The position numbers and the translations under genes were made by a program. 64,000 bases of DNA from Methanothermobacter sp. MT-2 (GTDB lineage: Archaea; Methanobacteriota; Methanobacteria; Methanobacteriales; DSM-23052), in the NCBI GenBank assembly GCA_003584625.1, contig AP017647.1, forward strand, positions 62,001 through 126,000, given 5' to 3'. This document shows positions 16,105-25,592 of the stretch, piece after piece (the stretch's first letter is position 1; each line of letters begins with the position of its first letter). The notes beneath the pieces are model-generated. The model was not told where the DNA came from, searched no databases, and was given only the letters and a program-made list of their open reading frames with translations.

Positions 16105-16937
16105 ATGAAAAGGGACTGGTCTTCTCAACAGACATGCTATTATCAATGATCATCCTAACAATTATAATAGGCATCTCCAGCAATCTAATAGATATAAACA
16201 GGCAAATAACCCATGAGAACCTTCAAAGGTACTACCTTGAAAGGATCGTGAGTGAGACAACCCAAACCCTAATAAATTCACCAGGCTCCCCAAGTAATTG
16301 GGAAACCCTCCCAGACACTACCAATGTTATCCCAGGTTTATCCACAAATGAAAGTTCAAATGTTTTATCCTATGATAAAATCTGCAAATTAAAAGCCACA
16401 CCAGAACTCTCCAACAAGATACTACCACAAGTACATGCAAACATAACAATATACCCAAAAAATAATGATATACCCCCCATACAAATTAAAAGCGAAGAAG
16501 GAAACCCAAAAGAAACATTCATAATAAACCGGACAGTCCAATGCGACTTCTACAAGAAATATGTTATCCTAGAAATAAATTCAAAATCTAATCCTTGTTA
16601 TAGGCATGAGACATGGAAGTGTGGCCATTTCAAAGTAACAATGGAAGAAATCGAAGAGAATAACTATTACCTCCTATTAGATAATCCAGGGATAACATGG
16701 ATCATGGACACCCCAGAAAATATGAGCAATGAAGAAAACATTGGAAGATCCCCTATACTCTTAAATGACAAGATCAGAAACCTATTATCTTCAAGTTCTA
16801 CTGATATAATATGGATACATACAAAGGGTGATGGTAAAGTTTTAATAGTTTCAGAGCCTAAAGGGGCTTCTATACCACTTCAAATGGCCTATTTCCAAGT
16901 TCAACCATGCGATTTTGTGGTGGTGGCATGGATTTAA
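16101..16937 (+). CDS. Pilin-like membrane-anchored extracytoplasmic protein
   Basis: 278 aa, starting four bases inside the preceding stop (ATGA). The N-terminus MNEKGLVFSTDMLLSMIILTI matches the layout of the upstream protein: short charged head, Gly, then a hydrophobic helix (LLSMIILTIIIGI). The remainder is soluble, Asn- and Ser-rich, with few cysteines, and ends in a hydrophobic strand-like stretch (PCDFVVVAWI). No catalytic motif is seen. Co-translation with its neighbour suggests that both assemble in one surface structure, perhaps as minor pilins; I see no prepilin peptidase or ATPase nearby to confirm it. Confidence 0.6.
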   Translation: MNEKGLVFSTDMLLSMIILTIIIGISSNLIDINRQITHENLQRYYLERIVSETTQTLINSPGSPSNWETLPDTTNVIPGLSTNESSNVLSYDKICKLKATPELSNKILPQVHANITIYPKNNDIPPIQIKSEEGNPKETFIINRTVQCDFYKKYVILEINSKSNPCYRHETWKCGHFKVTMEEIEENNYYLLLDNPGITWIMDTPENMSNEENIGRSPILLNDKIRNLLSSSSTDIIWIHTKGDGKVLIVSEPKGASIPLQMAYFQVQPCDFVVVAWI

Positions 16938-16979
16938 CTTATCGCCGCTGCTAAGCCCCCATGAAAAGGTGGGGATAAT

Positions 16980-18305
16980 TCACACGTTCAGAAGGAGTAT
17001 TATCATTAAAACAAGGCAAAGATTTGCCATAGGATCTGTTAAACTTGTTGAAAGGGGTACAACAACATTATCCGGGTCTAATTCTCTTCTATATGAGAGA
17101 GAATTTAGATAGAATCCTAGGATCAGGAGGAAGGGTGTTAGGATATAACCTGCAAATGAACTTATCATGACCATTTTATGGATTGGAATAGTTGGCAGGC
17201 CTAATGCCGTGCTTATAAGATAGGCTAAAACTCCTATTGTTGGGTAGATTATAATTGACAGTATTATGATTATCCCAAAGTTATGAAGGGCTCCTTTTCT
17301 AGGTATTAAACTTGGGGGTATAATACCTGAGTGCAAACCAGAGGATAGTCTAGCGCCCAGTATGCTTACAAGGTCTCCGCTTTCCCCTGAAAATAATGGT
17401 ACAAGTGCGAGTATACTAGGATTATCTAATATTGTGGATAGTTTTGTGTTTAGTATGCTACCTGCGGTTGTTCCAAAGATTGAGCAGAGGAGGAGTACGG
17501 GGACGCTTTGACTAACTATACTCTTCAAATACTTACCACCCCTTAAGCCTATTAGAAAACCTATTAAACCCAATAAAATGAATAGAAGGAAAAATGTAAA
17601 TTCTAGGATCGTATTTTTCACCAATTCTAGAAATAGGATGGCTATAAAAAGTGATGGTAATGTGAACAAGTCCCCTGATGCTGCTATCAGTGGTGTTGTG
17701 ATATTATCAGGATCCCATCCATTCTCATAACTTTTGAGTGCAATGAGAATCGTGGCAGGTAATAGAAAGATCCCAGAGATTATACCGCCCATCACTGATA
17801 TTATGGTGAAATCAACCATCCCTATATTTTTAAAATTTGAAATTTCACAGATCAACCATGCCATGAATCCTAGAAATATTGACATTATCAAGGTAAGGAT
17901 TATTGTAGCTTCTATGTTCTCATTTAAAACCTTAGACTTTCTAAGTTCGGTGGATAATATACCAATGTGAAGGTTTGATCCGAGACGTGAACCTAGAGCA
18001 CCGAAGATGTTACCTCTCATTCCAATTGCACCAGGTATAAGTACAATAAGGCCTGGGTAAGCTTCTAATAAATGTGACATTTTACCAAGGACTATGCCTG
18101 CTATGAGGTCGCCGATTGCGCATATAAGAAGTGCGACTAGACTTTCACCTAGTGTGCGTTGTATGCTTTTTATAAAAAAATTTATTTTCTTGAAGGTTTC
18201 GAAGAATCTTATAAAAGCTTTTGAAGAGATTATTGAAACATTAACTAGACATGTGAGCAGGTGATCCAATATAATCCTGATTTTCTCTGTTAATTTTTTC
18301 ATCAT
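16980..18305 (-). CDS. MgtE/SLC41-type divalent cation transporter with two integral domains
   Basis: 441-aa polytopic membrane protein. Two homologous halves each carry the MgtE integral-domain signature: [20 protein letters not shown] with [10 protein letters not shown] near residue 88, and [20 protein letters not shown] with SSGLHSGI near residue 305, plus [22 protein letters not shown] and [20 protein letters not shown] segments. There is no N-terminal CBS or MgtE_N domain, as in SLC41-like archaeal forms. Mg2+ or another divalent ion is the expected substrate. ATG 18305 follows GGTGATCCACC. The gene upstream encodes a PhoU/RCK-C protein that probably gates or regulates it. Confidence 0.87.
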   Translation of the reverse strand: MMKKLTEKIRIILDHLLTCLVNVSIISSKAFIRFFETFKKINFFIKSIQRTLGESLVALLICAIGDLIAGIVLGKMSHLLEAYPGLIVLIPGAIGMRGNIFGALGSRLGSNLHIGILSTELRKSKVLNENIEATIILTLIMSIFLGFMAWLICEISNFKNIGMVDFTIISVMGGIISGIFLLPATILIALKSYENGWDPDNITTPLIAASGDLFTLPSLFIAILFLELVKNTILEFTFFLLFILLGLIGFLIGLRGGKYLKSIVSQSVPVLLLCSIFGTTAGSILNTKLSTILDNPSILALVPLFSGESGDLVSILGARLSSGLHSGIIPPSLIPRKGALHNFGIIIILSIIIYPTIGVLAYLISTALGLPTIPIHKMVMISSFAGYILTPFLLILGFYLNSLSYRRELDPDNVVVPLSTSLTDPMANLCLVLMIILLLNV

Positions 18306-18340
18306 GGTGGATCACCTGCAACTTCCCCTGTGTTATTATT

Positions 18341-18940
18341 TTAGAGTTCATCGAGTGACATTTCATTTTTTGCAAGTTTTCTTAATAATTCCGCCCCTGC
18401 TTCGTTGCCCTTGGCTATGAGGATATCTTTCTCAGCAAGGACTGTGTTCCTGTCGGGTCCATAAATCCAAGATTCGTCTCTTCTTATGGCTATTATGCGC
18501 ATACCAGTCCTTGTCCCTAATAGGATTTCCCCTAATGATTTTCCGGCGAGTTCAGATCCCTCTTCTATTGTTACCCTGACGATTATCTCATCAGACTCCT
18601 CCATCACCATTTTAAACACTGGATGCGGTTTTATACCCTTCAAAACTAATTCTGCGATGTCCTTAGCGGCGTCTGCTATGTTTTCAGCGGCTTGTCCCAC
18701 CTCGAGCAGGGCTGTGAGTTCCTCCGCATCTTCAACAGATCTTGCGGCGAGTAGAGACTCCTTCTTGATCTCATAGTTAAGCCTGTTCACCTTATTCTCT
18801 AACTTTTTAACTTCCTCTGCAGCATCTTTACTATTAAATAAAAGCGCGGAATATGCTAAATCAACCATTAATTCTGAAAGGTTTTTCATTTCAATCAGGA
18901 TATCTTTAACACTAGCCCTGGACAATTTTCTTCCCCTCAC
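18341..18940 (-). CDS. PhoU-like / TrkA-C (RCK-C) regulatory protein
   Basis: 199 aa in two parts: an N-terminal PhoU-like helical bundle (residues 10-110, with the recurrent E-N-x-A-D-x-A pattern in [17 protein letters not shown]) and a C-terminal RCK-C domain (about 115-190; [51 protein letters not shown]). RCK-C domains bind ligands such as c-di-AMP or ions to control transporters. Placement 35 bp before the MgtE-like gene suggests that it regulates that carrier. GTG 18940 overlaps the cbiH stop (GTGA); a TTG at 18925 behind GAGGGGAAGAAAA is an equally good start. Confidence 0.83.
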   Translation of the reverse strand: MRGRKLSRASVKDILIEMKNLSELMVDLAYSALLFNSKDAAEEVKKLENKVNRLNYEIKKESLLAARSVEDAEELTALLEVGQAAENIADAAKDIAELVLKGIKPHPVFKMVMEESDEIIVRVTIEEGSELAGKSLGEILLGTRTGMRIIAIRRDESWIYGPDRNTVLAEKDILIAKGNEAGAELLRKLAKNEMSLDEL

Positions 18941-19992
18941 ACTAATCTAGTTTTATAGATACAATGCCTCCTCAACTTTAAAAGTTCCCTTTTTTTCTTG
19001 TTAAGATCTTCAACATCTTCTATTATATTATCCAAACTTTTCTTTAAACATTTAACCGTGTCTTTTTCATGGATCCATTCACATTCTTGACAACTCCAAA
19101 CACCTTTATCTTTTATCCAGTAACCTCCAGTTGAACCGTCACCACATGGATAAAATGGACAGTAGCAGAATGTGCAATCCTGTCCTTCAAAATGACATGG
19201 GTAATACCCACATTCTAGATTCGAACCCTCCTGTATTTCCCCTTTAATATATTTTTCATAATATTCACGCGCAAGGGGGTGGATAAAATGTTTAAGGGCA
19301 TATCCCCTCGGCGTTATCATGTGACCTTCTCTAATATACGTTGTGGGATTCCCAATTATTAAAAGGGTTGACATGTCTATCTCCCCAACCTCCAAACCCC
19401 CAAGAGTGGTTATCTTAGCCGTTCCACTCCTAACAATCCCAACAGGTGTTTCAAAGGCTAAATGTTCCCTAATTATCTTTAAAGCCTCAATTAACGGCTT
19501 TTCCCTTCTTTTGCCCCTTGGATTATAAAATACTATCACAAAACCTGCTGTCACAGCATTTTCAACCTTCTTTTTTATTTCAGAAAGTGGTGTTAAAATA
19601 TCACTTAAACTTATAACAGCAAAATCATGTAATGGAGCCCCAAGGATTGAAGCCCCATAATTTGCAGCTGTCACACCAGGTATTACCTCAACTTCTATAT
19701 TGGAATATTTATCTATTAAATGAAAAAATACATTAGCCATCCCAAAAACCCCAGGATCCCCAGAACTTATAAGCACCACGTTCTTTCCTTCCATGTGCTT
19801 CCTTATTGCGATTTCCGCTCTCCTGATCTCTTCTCGCATCCCTTTCTCGATTATCTCCTTACCCTCTATGATATCACGGATTCTATCAACATACCTTTTA
19901 TAGCCTATTATAACATCAGCCTCTTCTATGGCTTTAAAGGCCCTGAATGTCATATCCTCCCTTGTAGGGCCGATACCAACAATTTTAATCAT
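18937..19992 (-). CDS. cbiH: Precorrin-3B/cobalt-factor III C17-methyltransferase with Cys-rich C-terminal domain
   Basis: Ring-contracting SAM-dependent methyltransferase of anaerobic cobalamin synthesis. Residues 1-240 are the tetrapyrrole methylase domain: [29 protein letters not shown] near residue 77, [19 protein letters not shown] near residue 103 and [14 protein letters not shown] near residue 210. The last ~100 residues add a cysteine-rich small domain ([20 protein letters not shown], then CQEC), which could bind a metal cluster or zinc and occurs fused to or beside cobalamin genes in other archaea. Start ATG 19992 follows GGTGAACAG. It is in a run with a secreted protein upstream and the PhoU-RCK/MgtE pair downstream. 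Confidence 0.9.
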   Translation of the reverse strand: MIKIVGIGPTREDMTFRAFKAIEEADVIIGYKRYVDRIRDIIEGKEIIEKGMREEIRRAEIAIRKHMEGKNVVLISSGDPGVFGMANVFFHLIDKYSNIEVEVIPGVTAANYGASILGAPLHDFAVISLSDILTPLSEIKKKVENAVTAGFVIVFYNPRGKRREKPLIEALKIIREHLAFETPVGIVRSGTAKITTLGGLEVGEIDMSTLLIIGNPTTYIREGHMITPRGYALKHFIHPLAREYYEKYIKGEIQEGSNLECGYYPCHFEGQDCTFCYCPFYPCGDGSTGGYWIKDKGVWSCQECEWIHEKDTVKCLKKSLDNIIEDVEDLNKKKRELLKLRRHCIYKTRLV

Positions 19993-20000
19993 CTGTTCAC

Positions 20001-20492
20001 CTAATAAATGCGGATAATAGAAAGTACCTTTATTGTTTTCACATCTACTTTGATGGTGTCACCTTCAACTGTTGCCATTGCTGTTGCGCTTATCAAGAAT
20101 CGGGCTGTGGGTCTTATGACTATTTGACCAGTGGATTCTGTTACGTTTTCTCTATAGCCAATGGCTGTAATGTTAACATTTATACGCTCATTTTCAAGAT
20201 CGTCAAAGGTTGTTGTATTAAGTGTTTCTAATTCAACACCATCTAGTTGGGCCTTTTCTTGGAGTGTTTGGACTACTTCCATTTTATTAGTGATGTTGAT
20301 ATTTTCTGGTTTGGGGCCTATCACCTCTTTACCTATTTTTAGGTAGGAAGAGAGTATGTCTAATTGTTCGTCTATTAATTTTTTCACGTCAGGTGGTTGT
20401 GAAGTAACTAGTGTATATGAGCCTATAACTCCTGCTTCGAAGAATACCATGAATAGTATTAGGAATAAGAAGAATTTGAGTATCCTTGACAT
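20001..20492 (-). CDS. Conserved single-span membrane protein of unknown function
   Basis: 163 aa: one N-terminal hydrophobic helix ([19 protein letters not shown], residues 6-24) and a soluble, probably external domain with alternating hydrophobic strands ([51 protein letters not shown]) and Asn-X-Ser/Thr sites. No catalytic residues are evident and I do not recognise the family. ATG 20492 follows GGTGATCTA; a TATA box, TTTATATAAA at 20564-20573, is read toward it. It lies 8 bp before cbiH and probably leads that transcript. Confidence 0.65.
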   Translation of the reverse strand: MSRILKFFLFLILFMVFFEAGVIGSYTLVTSQPPDVKKLIDEQLDILSSYLKIGKEVIGPKPENINITNKMEVVQTLQEKAQLDGVELETLNTTTFDDLENERINVNITAIGYRENVTESTGQIVIRPTARFLISATAMATVEGDTIKVDVKTIKVLSIIRIY

Positions 20493-20688
20493 TAGATCAC
20501 CTTTCCATGTGCTGATAGGGGTTTTCTGCCGCTTTTTAGTATTATGGGGGGGTTTGTGGATCCTTTATATAAAATGTGTATGGGTAACCCATTTATCATA
20601 GTTTTTATCATAGTTTATTAAAAGGGATCTATAATAAAGTTTCGACTCCAGCTATGATATATGATAAAATTGTCAAAGATTGATTACC
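20493..20688. promoter_or_regulatory. Divergent regulatory region with repeated TTATCATAG boxes upstream of the PolD subunit gene
   Basis: Contains TTATCATAG twice in direct orientation (20593-20601 and 20605-20613, 12-bp period) and the inverted form CTATGATA/TATGATAA twice (20652-20660 and 20660-20667). A separate 13-bp palindrome ATGGGTAACCCAT lies at 20580-20592. Toward the minus strand there is a TATA box at 20564-20573. Toward the polymerase gene, the ATATATGATAAAA block (about 20658-20670) is the only TATA candidate, 20-30 bases before ATG 20689, implying a leaderless mRNA. The inverted boxes overlap that TATA region, so they look like an operator. Confidence 0.45.
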
Positions 20689-22122
20689 ATGAGCCGAGAT
20701 ATACTTTTAAAACTTGCAGAGGATGGTTTGCTTATACAACCTGAAGCCTATGAAAAAATCAAGTTACTAGAGGAGGAAACCATCTTTAGTATTATTGAAA
20801 ATCTAAAAAACCAGAGAAAAGATGGTGAACTTTTAATCATAACACCTGAAAAACTCAGCACGGATTTTAGCATGTCAGAATCGGATCTAAAGGCTAAAGA
20901 ACCTGAGAAGAAGTTTGATTTTAAGATAATTAAGGATACTAGCATGCAATCCTATACCACAGGCGAAATAAAGGATATGGAAGAATATTTTAACAGCAGA
21001 TACAATAAATTAAAGGAAATACTATTAGAAAGAAGCGAGTTTAAGGATCATATACCAATTTCAAGCGCTTCACCCCATTATGATGTTATAAGTGTAATCG
21101 GGATGATCAGAGATATCAGAGACACTAAAAATAACCACAAAATAATAGAAATAGAGGATGAAACAGGAGAAATAAACCTTATAGTCCATAAAGAAAATCG
21201 TAAATTATTCGAAGAAGCCAATAAACTTGTTAGAGATGAGTTGATAGGGGTTAAGGGTAGTTTAAAGGGCCGTTTCATAATACCCTCAGAGATAATCCAT
21301 CCAAGCCTCCCTAGAATAGAGGAAAAACCCATGGATTTCTCCACAGTCTTCATCTCAGATACCCACATAGGCAGTTCCACATTCCTAGAAGAATCATTCA
21401 AAAAATTCATAAAATGGTTAAACTGTGAACTCGGAACCAATGAACATATGAAAATAGCAGAAGATGTCAAATATCTTATCATAGCCGGTGACATAGTCGA
21501 TGGTATAGGAGTATACCCAAACCAAGAAAAAGAACTCATAATAAAAGACCTAAACGAACAATATGAAGAAGCCGCCAGACTCATAGGCGGGATAAGAGAC
21601 GATATAAAGATAATAGTAGCTCCAGGTAACCACGACGCATCCAGGATAGCAGAACCCCAACCAGCCATACCAAAAGAATATGCAAAACCATTATATCAGC
21701 TAGATAATATAGAACTCGTAAGTAACCCATCAATTATAAGTTTAGACGGGATCAAAGTACTAATATACCATGGCAGGAGCTTCGATGACATGGCAATGAC
21801 AGCAAACCACCTATCACATGAAAAATCAGATCTCATAATGGCCGAACTTTTAGAAAAGAGACACCTAGCCCCCATCTATGGAGAGAGAACACCACTAGCA
21901 TATGAGGTCGAAGACCACCTTGTCATTGAAGAAATACCCCACATATTCCATGCAGGACACGTCCATATTAACGCCTATAAAAAATACAAGGGAATTCACC
22001 TTATAAATTCAGGGACATTCCAGTCACAGACAGAATTCCAGAAAATCTACAATATAGTCCCAACATGTGGCCAAGTACCAGTACTGCATAGAGGAGAAAT
22101 AAAGATACTAGAATTCAATTAA
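20689..22122 (+). CDS. polB: DNA polymerase D small subunit (DP1)
   Basis: Proofreading 3'-5' exonuclease subunit of the replicative archaeal PolD. About 477 aa: a variable N-terminus, an OB-fold (residues 130-220; [34 protein letters not shown]) and a calcineurin-like phosphodiesterase domain with [44 protein letters not shown] and [11 protein letters not shown] in order. ATG 20689 is chosen over TTG 20680; it has no ribosome binding site and is probably at the 5' end of the mRNA. The gene is 5-7 kb from the origin and orc1. The large subunit DP2 is not in this window. Confidence 0.95.
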   Translation: MSRDILLKLAEDGLLIQPEAYEKIKLLEEETIFSIIENLKNQRKDGELLIITPEKLSTDFSMSESDLKAKEPEKKFDFKIIKDTSMQSYTTGEIKDMEEYFNSRYNKLKEILLERSEFKDHIPISSASPHYDVISVIGMIRDIRDTKNNHKIIEIEDETGEINLIVHKENRKLFEEANKLVRDELIGVKGSLKGRFIIPSEIIHPSLPRIEEKPMDFSTVFISDTHIGSSTFLEESFKKFIKWLNCELGTNEHMKIAEDVKYLIIAGDIVDGIGVYPNQEKELIIKDLNEQYEEAARLIGGIRDDIKIIVAPGNHDASRIAEPQPAIPKEYAKPLYQLDNIELVSNPSIISLDGIKVLIYHGRSFDDMAMTANHLSHEKSDLIMAELLEKRHLAPIYGERTPLAYEVEDHLVIEEIPHIFHAGHVHINAYKKYKGIHLINSGTFQSQTEFQKIYNIVPTCGQVPVLHRGEIKILEFN

Positions 22123-22151
22123 TCAACACCCCTCATAGGATGGTGACTCTT

Positions 22152-22718
22152 TTGGTAAACATTAAAAAATTGGTTGAAGCAGCCCATTACCTTTATAAAG
22201 GCGGTTTTGTATCAGGTTTTGCGGGTAATATTAGCATGCGCTTGACCAGGGAAAAAATCGCCATAACCCCCACTAGGATCCCCCTTTCCCTAGTGACAGA
22301 AGAGAACGTGGCCATTGTTGACATGGATGGGAGAAGATTATTAGGTGGGAATCCCTCCTCAGAAGTATACCTTCACATTGGCATCTATAAAAAAAGGAAG
22401 GATATAAATGGGATAGTACATACACATTCACCCTATGCAACTGCATTCGCTTTTTCAGATAAAAGATTAAAGGGACTAGAAGGTTTTAATGGGATTAAAG
22501 GAGATTCCATAGAAAAGGTAGCATATCATAGGCCTGGTAGTATGGAACTTGCCAGAGAATGCGCTAAAAAGATAAAAGATGGTAAAATTTTAATCTTAGA
22601 AAATCATGGAGTCGTATCTTGTGGTTCAAATCTCCAGGAAGCTGTTCAACTTGCGGAGTTTATAGAAGAAAGTGCCAAGATACAATTCCTAGCCTATATA
22701 CTCAAAAATTTAAATTAG
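22152..22718 (+). CDS. fucA: Class II aldolase, L-fuculose-1-phosphate aldolase-like
   Basis: Zinc aldolase of about 188 aa. FVSGFAGNISMRL near the N-terminus, SSEVYLHIGIYKKR, the metal-binding HTHSPYATAFA near residue 95 and ILENHGVVSCGSNLQEA near residue 150 are typical of the FucA/AraD family. In methanogens a FucA homologue makes lactaldehyde for coenzyme F420 synthesis, a plausible role since no fucose pathway is seen. TTG 22152 is preferred: GGTGACT (22142-22148) sits at the usual spacing, while ATG 22140 precedes that site. It follows the polymerase gene by 29 bp on the same strand. Confidence 0.85.
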   Translation: MVNIKKLVEAAHYLYKGGFVSGFAGNISMRLTREKIAITPTRIPLSLVTEENVAIVDMDGRRLLGGNPSSEVYLHIGIYKKRKDINGIVHTHSPYATAFAFSDKRLKGLEGFNGIKGDSIEKVAYHRPGSMELARECAKKIKDGKILILENHGVVSCGSNLQEAVQLAEFIEESAKIQFLAYILKNLN

Positions 22719-22721
22719 AGG

Positions 22722-22982
22722 TTATTCTCCGGTTCCTATTGATTCAAGTTCACTTAGGATCTCCCATATCAGTGTCCTTGCATGTATTGGGATATTAGGA
22801 TCATTACTAATCTCGTCTAGTATTGAGATAACGGTACTCGCTCGGATGGTAACATCTTCCTCCTCATCTTGTAGTATTTCATTCGATTCCTCCGCAGCCC
22901 TTCTAATATTCCTCGGAACGCTAGTATCTTCCATTATATTCTTTAAAATCTCGGAAACTCTCTCAAAAGTCTTGTTACTCAT
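22722..22982 (-). CDS. UPF0147 family protein
   Basis: Small acidic protein of 86 aa, widespread in archaea and of unknown function. It is a predicted all-helical protein: [71 protein letters not shown] 22982 follows GGAGGATTTTAAC; the longer open frame to 23057 overlaps cbiG and lacks a start signal. It ends 3 bp from the convergent aldolase gene. The helical repeats recall HEAT-like capping segments, but no partner is evident. Confidence 0.82.
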   Translation of the reverse strand: MSNKTFERVSEILKNIMEDTSVPRNIRRAAEESNEILQDEEEDVTIRASTVISILDEISNDPNIPIHARTLIWEILSELESIGTGE

Positions 22983-23016
22983 GTTAAAATCCTCCCTTTC
23001 TTTTAAAAATAAAATT

Positions 23017-24054
23017 TTAATGATCCTCTTTTTGCTTGGTTTTATTTTGTTGCACACTCTTTAAAACTTTTTCTCGGGATACAGCTACAGCTATTGCAAT
23101 CCCATTAAAAGTTGTTTTTCTTATGATAAGTCGTGACCCTTCACCTGCAACATGAAGTGCGGCGGCTTCGCAGATGCTTCCCACACCAAATCTATCCTTT
23201 ACAAAATCAGATGTTGAATATGTATCTTTAGACCTTAAACTGTTTAAATCCACAAATTTTAGTGGTATTCTTAGGATCTTTGAGGTTTTTATTATACCTT
23301 CTTCGTTTTTTTTCATTTCACCTGTTGCAAGGGCATCTATCCTTCCAAGTGGAAGATCTAAAAATGATAATGTCCTTTTTAAACCTTCTATTATCTTTTT
23401 TTCACTTACACCTTTTCTTGTACCTATACCTGCGACGAGTTTTCTGGGTTTTATCAGGAGTTCATCTTTATCCATGATCGCCTTAACAACTTTATTCCCA
23501 TCTTTTATTAATTTGTAACTTTTCTTAAAAAACGGATCATCACATAAATATTTCAGTTTCCTGGGAGCCTTAATTTCTACTTTTCGACCCTCTAGGATAG
23601 CCTTGTTAAATTTAACTATTTTTTCAAGGTTTTTTATTTCCCAATAGTATTTTTTTGCCAGTGCATCTATACTCATATAACCATGGACATCGGTAGATGT
23701 TGTGATAACTGGTCTTGCATTTGTTAATTTTGCTATTTTTAATGTTAGATTATTCGCCCCTCCAAGATGTCCAGAAATCAAACTTATAACATGTTCTCCA
23801 GCATCATCCATCACAATAATTGCAGGGTCTTGTTTTTTATCTGATAAAAGTTTACAAGTGCTTCTTATCATTATACCAGCAGCCATTATACCAATAATCG
23901 CATCATACCCTCCAAATATCCTTTTAAGGGTTTCTTTAACGTTTTTATGGAAAATATCGACTTGAAATATTGTTGGATCTTGTGAAAGTTTCCCTTTAAT
24001 CTGCTTTGAAATTTCTAAGCCCCTTTTTGTCACTGATAATATGGCTATTCTCAG
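23017..24054 (-). CDS. cbiG: Cobalamin biosynthesis protein CbiG (cobalt-precorrin-5A hydrolase), CTG start
   Basis: Opens the lactone ring of cobalt-precorrin-5A in anaerobic corrin synthesis. The ~345-aa protein has [20 protein letters not shown] near residue 45, [20 protein letters not shown] near residue 80, [14 protein letters not shown], and the C-terminal CbiG_C region [14 protein letters not shown] and [16 protein letters not shown]. The first Met-type codon in frame, GTG 24033, would cut off the expected first beta-strand ([12 protein letters not shown]). An in-frame CTG at 24054 restores it, overlaps the cbiB TGA (CTGA) and follows GGGGGTGTTAAC. A CTG start is therefore inferred. 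It is immediately downstream of cbiB. Confidence 0.88.
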   Translation of the reverse strand: MRIAILSVTKRGLEISKQIKGKLSQDPTIFQVDIFHKNVKETLKRIFGGYDAIIGIMAAGIMIRSTCKLLSDKKQDPAIIVMDDAGEHVISLISGHLGGANNLTLKIAKLTNARPVITTSTDVHGYMSIDALAKKYYWEIKNLEKIVKFNKAILEGRKVEIKAPRKLKYLCDDPFFKKSYKLIKDGNKVVKAIMDKDELLIKPRKLVAGIGTRKGVSEKKIIEGLKRTLSFLDLPLGRIDALATGEMKKNEEGIIKTSKILRIPLKFVDLNSLRSKDTYSTSDFVKDRFGVGSICEAAALHVAGEGSRLIIRKTTFNGIAIAVAVSREKVLKSVQQNKTKQKEDH

Positions 24055-24932
24055 GTTAACACCCCCAAGATGATAATGGGTAATATGAACAGTGCAACAG
24101 TGACATATGATAGTTTTAATGCATCATCAATTGCAGACGTGTTTAACTTATTGTTTTCATCCCCAATCTTGTATACACCAGGTTTTTCTAAAGCGATTTG
24201 AAGGGCTCCCGCGGCAGCGGCCATTGGATAACCAGAATTTGGACTGGGAGTCAATTTACCGTCACGTAACATGAGCTTTAAACTGTCCTTCCAATCCATT
24301 CTTAATATGAAAGCCGCGATTACTATAAGAAACCCTGTTATCCTCGCAGGTATATAATTTAATATATCATCAGCTCTCGCAGGGAACCATCCAATGGAAC
24401 GATTTTCTTCGTCCTTGTAACCTACCATAGCATCTAATGTATTAATAACCCTATATCCCATCGCCCCTGGAAGTCCGAATAAAATGAAGAATATTATTGG
24501 AGATATTATAGAATCTGTTATATTTTCTGTTAAACTTTCTATCAGAGCAGATGTAAGCTGTTCCCTGGTAAGTTTAGATGTGTCCCTGCTTACAAGCTTT
24601 GAAATATGCCGGCGCCCCATTTCTATGTCTTTTTCAAGTTCATTTTTTGCCTTTATGATTGATTGGAACAAAAATTTAATGGAAATTGTTGTGGAAAATA
24701 GAAAAGATGATAAAAGCATCTTAAAAAGCCAAGGTAAAAATTCAATGAGTGAAAGTGGAATAATAAACGCTGAAAAAAGGATGAAAGTCAATATTATCCC
24801 TGAAATTTTCCTTCTGCCAAGTTTACCTTTCAAATTTTCTGTTATTTTACCCATCCATACTACTGGGTGAAGATAAACTGGCGGTTCACCTAATATAACA
24901 TCTATCAAAATTCCGATTATAAAAATTTCCAT
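24051..24932 (-). CDS. cbiB: Adenosylcobinamide-phosphate synthase CbiB/CobD
   Basis: Membrane enzyme attaching aminopropanol phosphate (or a relative) to adenosylcobyric acid. About 293 aa, with LIDVILGEPPVYLHPVVWMG at the N-terminus, RRHISKLVSRDTSKLTREQL near residue 105, ALIESLTENITDSIISPIIF, GYRVINTLDAMVGYK, GWFPARADDILNYIPARIT and SPNSGYPMAAAAGALQIALE, all CbiB signatures, and five or so transmembrane helices. ATG 24932 is taken; TTG 24941 is possible, and GGAGGG is 13 or more bases upstream of either. It precedes cbiG with overlapping stop and start. Confidence 0.9.
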   Translation of the reverse strand: MEIFIIGILIDVILGEPPVYLHPVVWMGKITENLKGKLGRRKISGIILTFILFSAFIIPLSLIEFLPWLFKMLLSSFLFSTTISIKFLFQSIIKAKNELEKDIEMGRRHISKLVSRDTSKLTREQLTSALIESLTENITDSIISPIIFFILFGLPGAMGYRVINTLDAMVGYKDEENRSIGWFPARADDILNYIPARITGFLIVIAAFILRMDWKDSLKLMLRDGKLTPSPNSGYPMAAAAGALQIALEKPGVYKIGDENNKLNTSAIDDALKLSYVTVALFILPIIILGVLT

Positions 24933-25034
24933 GTTGTTCAATATTATGAAATTTCCCTCCTTTTAACAATTCTCCCATCCTTATCCATATATATAATATA
25001 ATATGACAATATTTAGGAAGAGAAGGTGATAATT

Positions 25035-25505
25035 TTGGAGGGTAAAATAAAAACATGGCTCAGCGAAGAAGGTCTTCTAAGGCAAATAGTAGATGATGAA
25101 AATGCCAATTTCCATTTCATTGTAAATTATCCCGAAGATCATGTGATGGATATCATACAACCCAAAGGTAAAAAAGACCTCATATTAGTTGCATGTGCCA
25201 CAAGTGTAAGCCCAGAACATTTATCAAAGATCAGAGAATTAAGCGAATCCAAGAGGGAAGAATTCCTCTGGCAGGTCAGATTCTCCTTAAACAGGTTTCT
25301 CGTGGACTTCCAATTAGAACATCCAGGGAACGTCTTGGAAAGCTATCTTGTAACTGATGAAATCTACAACGATGCGCTAACTAAAGACAGGCTAATATCC
25401 ACCATCAAAAGAGTGTTCAAAGCAAAATTACATATTCTATGGCTCATACAAAAAAAATTTGGAGGAAAAAAGGACGAAGTACATGAAGACACAATGTATG
25501 TTTAG
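25035..25505 (+). CDS. DUF2299-family protein
   Basis: A soluble protein of about 156 aa matching the DUF2299 type, found in methanogens and other archaea; function unknown. It starts GKIKTWLSEEGLL, has a beta-rich middle (NFHFIVNYPEDHVMDIIQPK, DLILVACATSVSPEH) and a helical C-terminal half (REEFLWQVRFSLNRFLVDFQ). The fold pattern recalls YbjN/type III chaperone-like small domains, but this is weak. TTG 25035 is preferred over GTG 25026, since GGTGAT (25025-25030) overlaps the GTG and is spaced well to the TTG. It is the last gene before the origin region. Confidence 0.65.
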   Translation: MEGKIKTWLSEEGLLRQIVDDENANFHFIVNYPEDHVMDIIQPKGKKDLILVACATSVSPEHLSKIRELSESKREEFLWQVRFSLNRFLVDFQLEHPGNVLESYLVTDEIYNDALTKDRLISTIKRVFKAKLHILWLIQKKFGGKKDEVHEDTMYV

Positions 25506-25592
25506 ACCAGAGAGAGAGGTATATTTCAACTGTAAAATAAAATGACACCCCCCACCAATTTAGGAGAGAGATCAATTTCAACTGTAAAAATT
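25506..25592 (-). repeat. Left ORB-like pair of the origin
   Basis: Two copies read on the minus strand. The first (25506-25541) matches the right-hand copies over about 36 bp, including the core TTTACAGTTGAAA and the extension CCTCTCTCTCTGGT. The second (25563-25592) keeps the core but its extension is shortened and mutated. The cores are 52 bp apart, about five helical turns, so two Orc1/Cdc6 molecules could bind the same face of the DNA. Confidence 0.75.
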
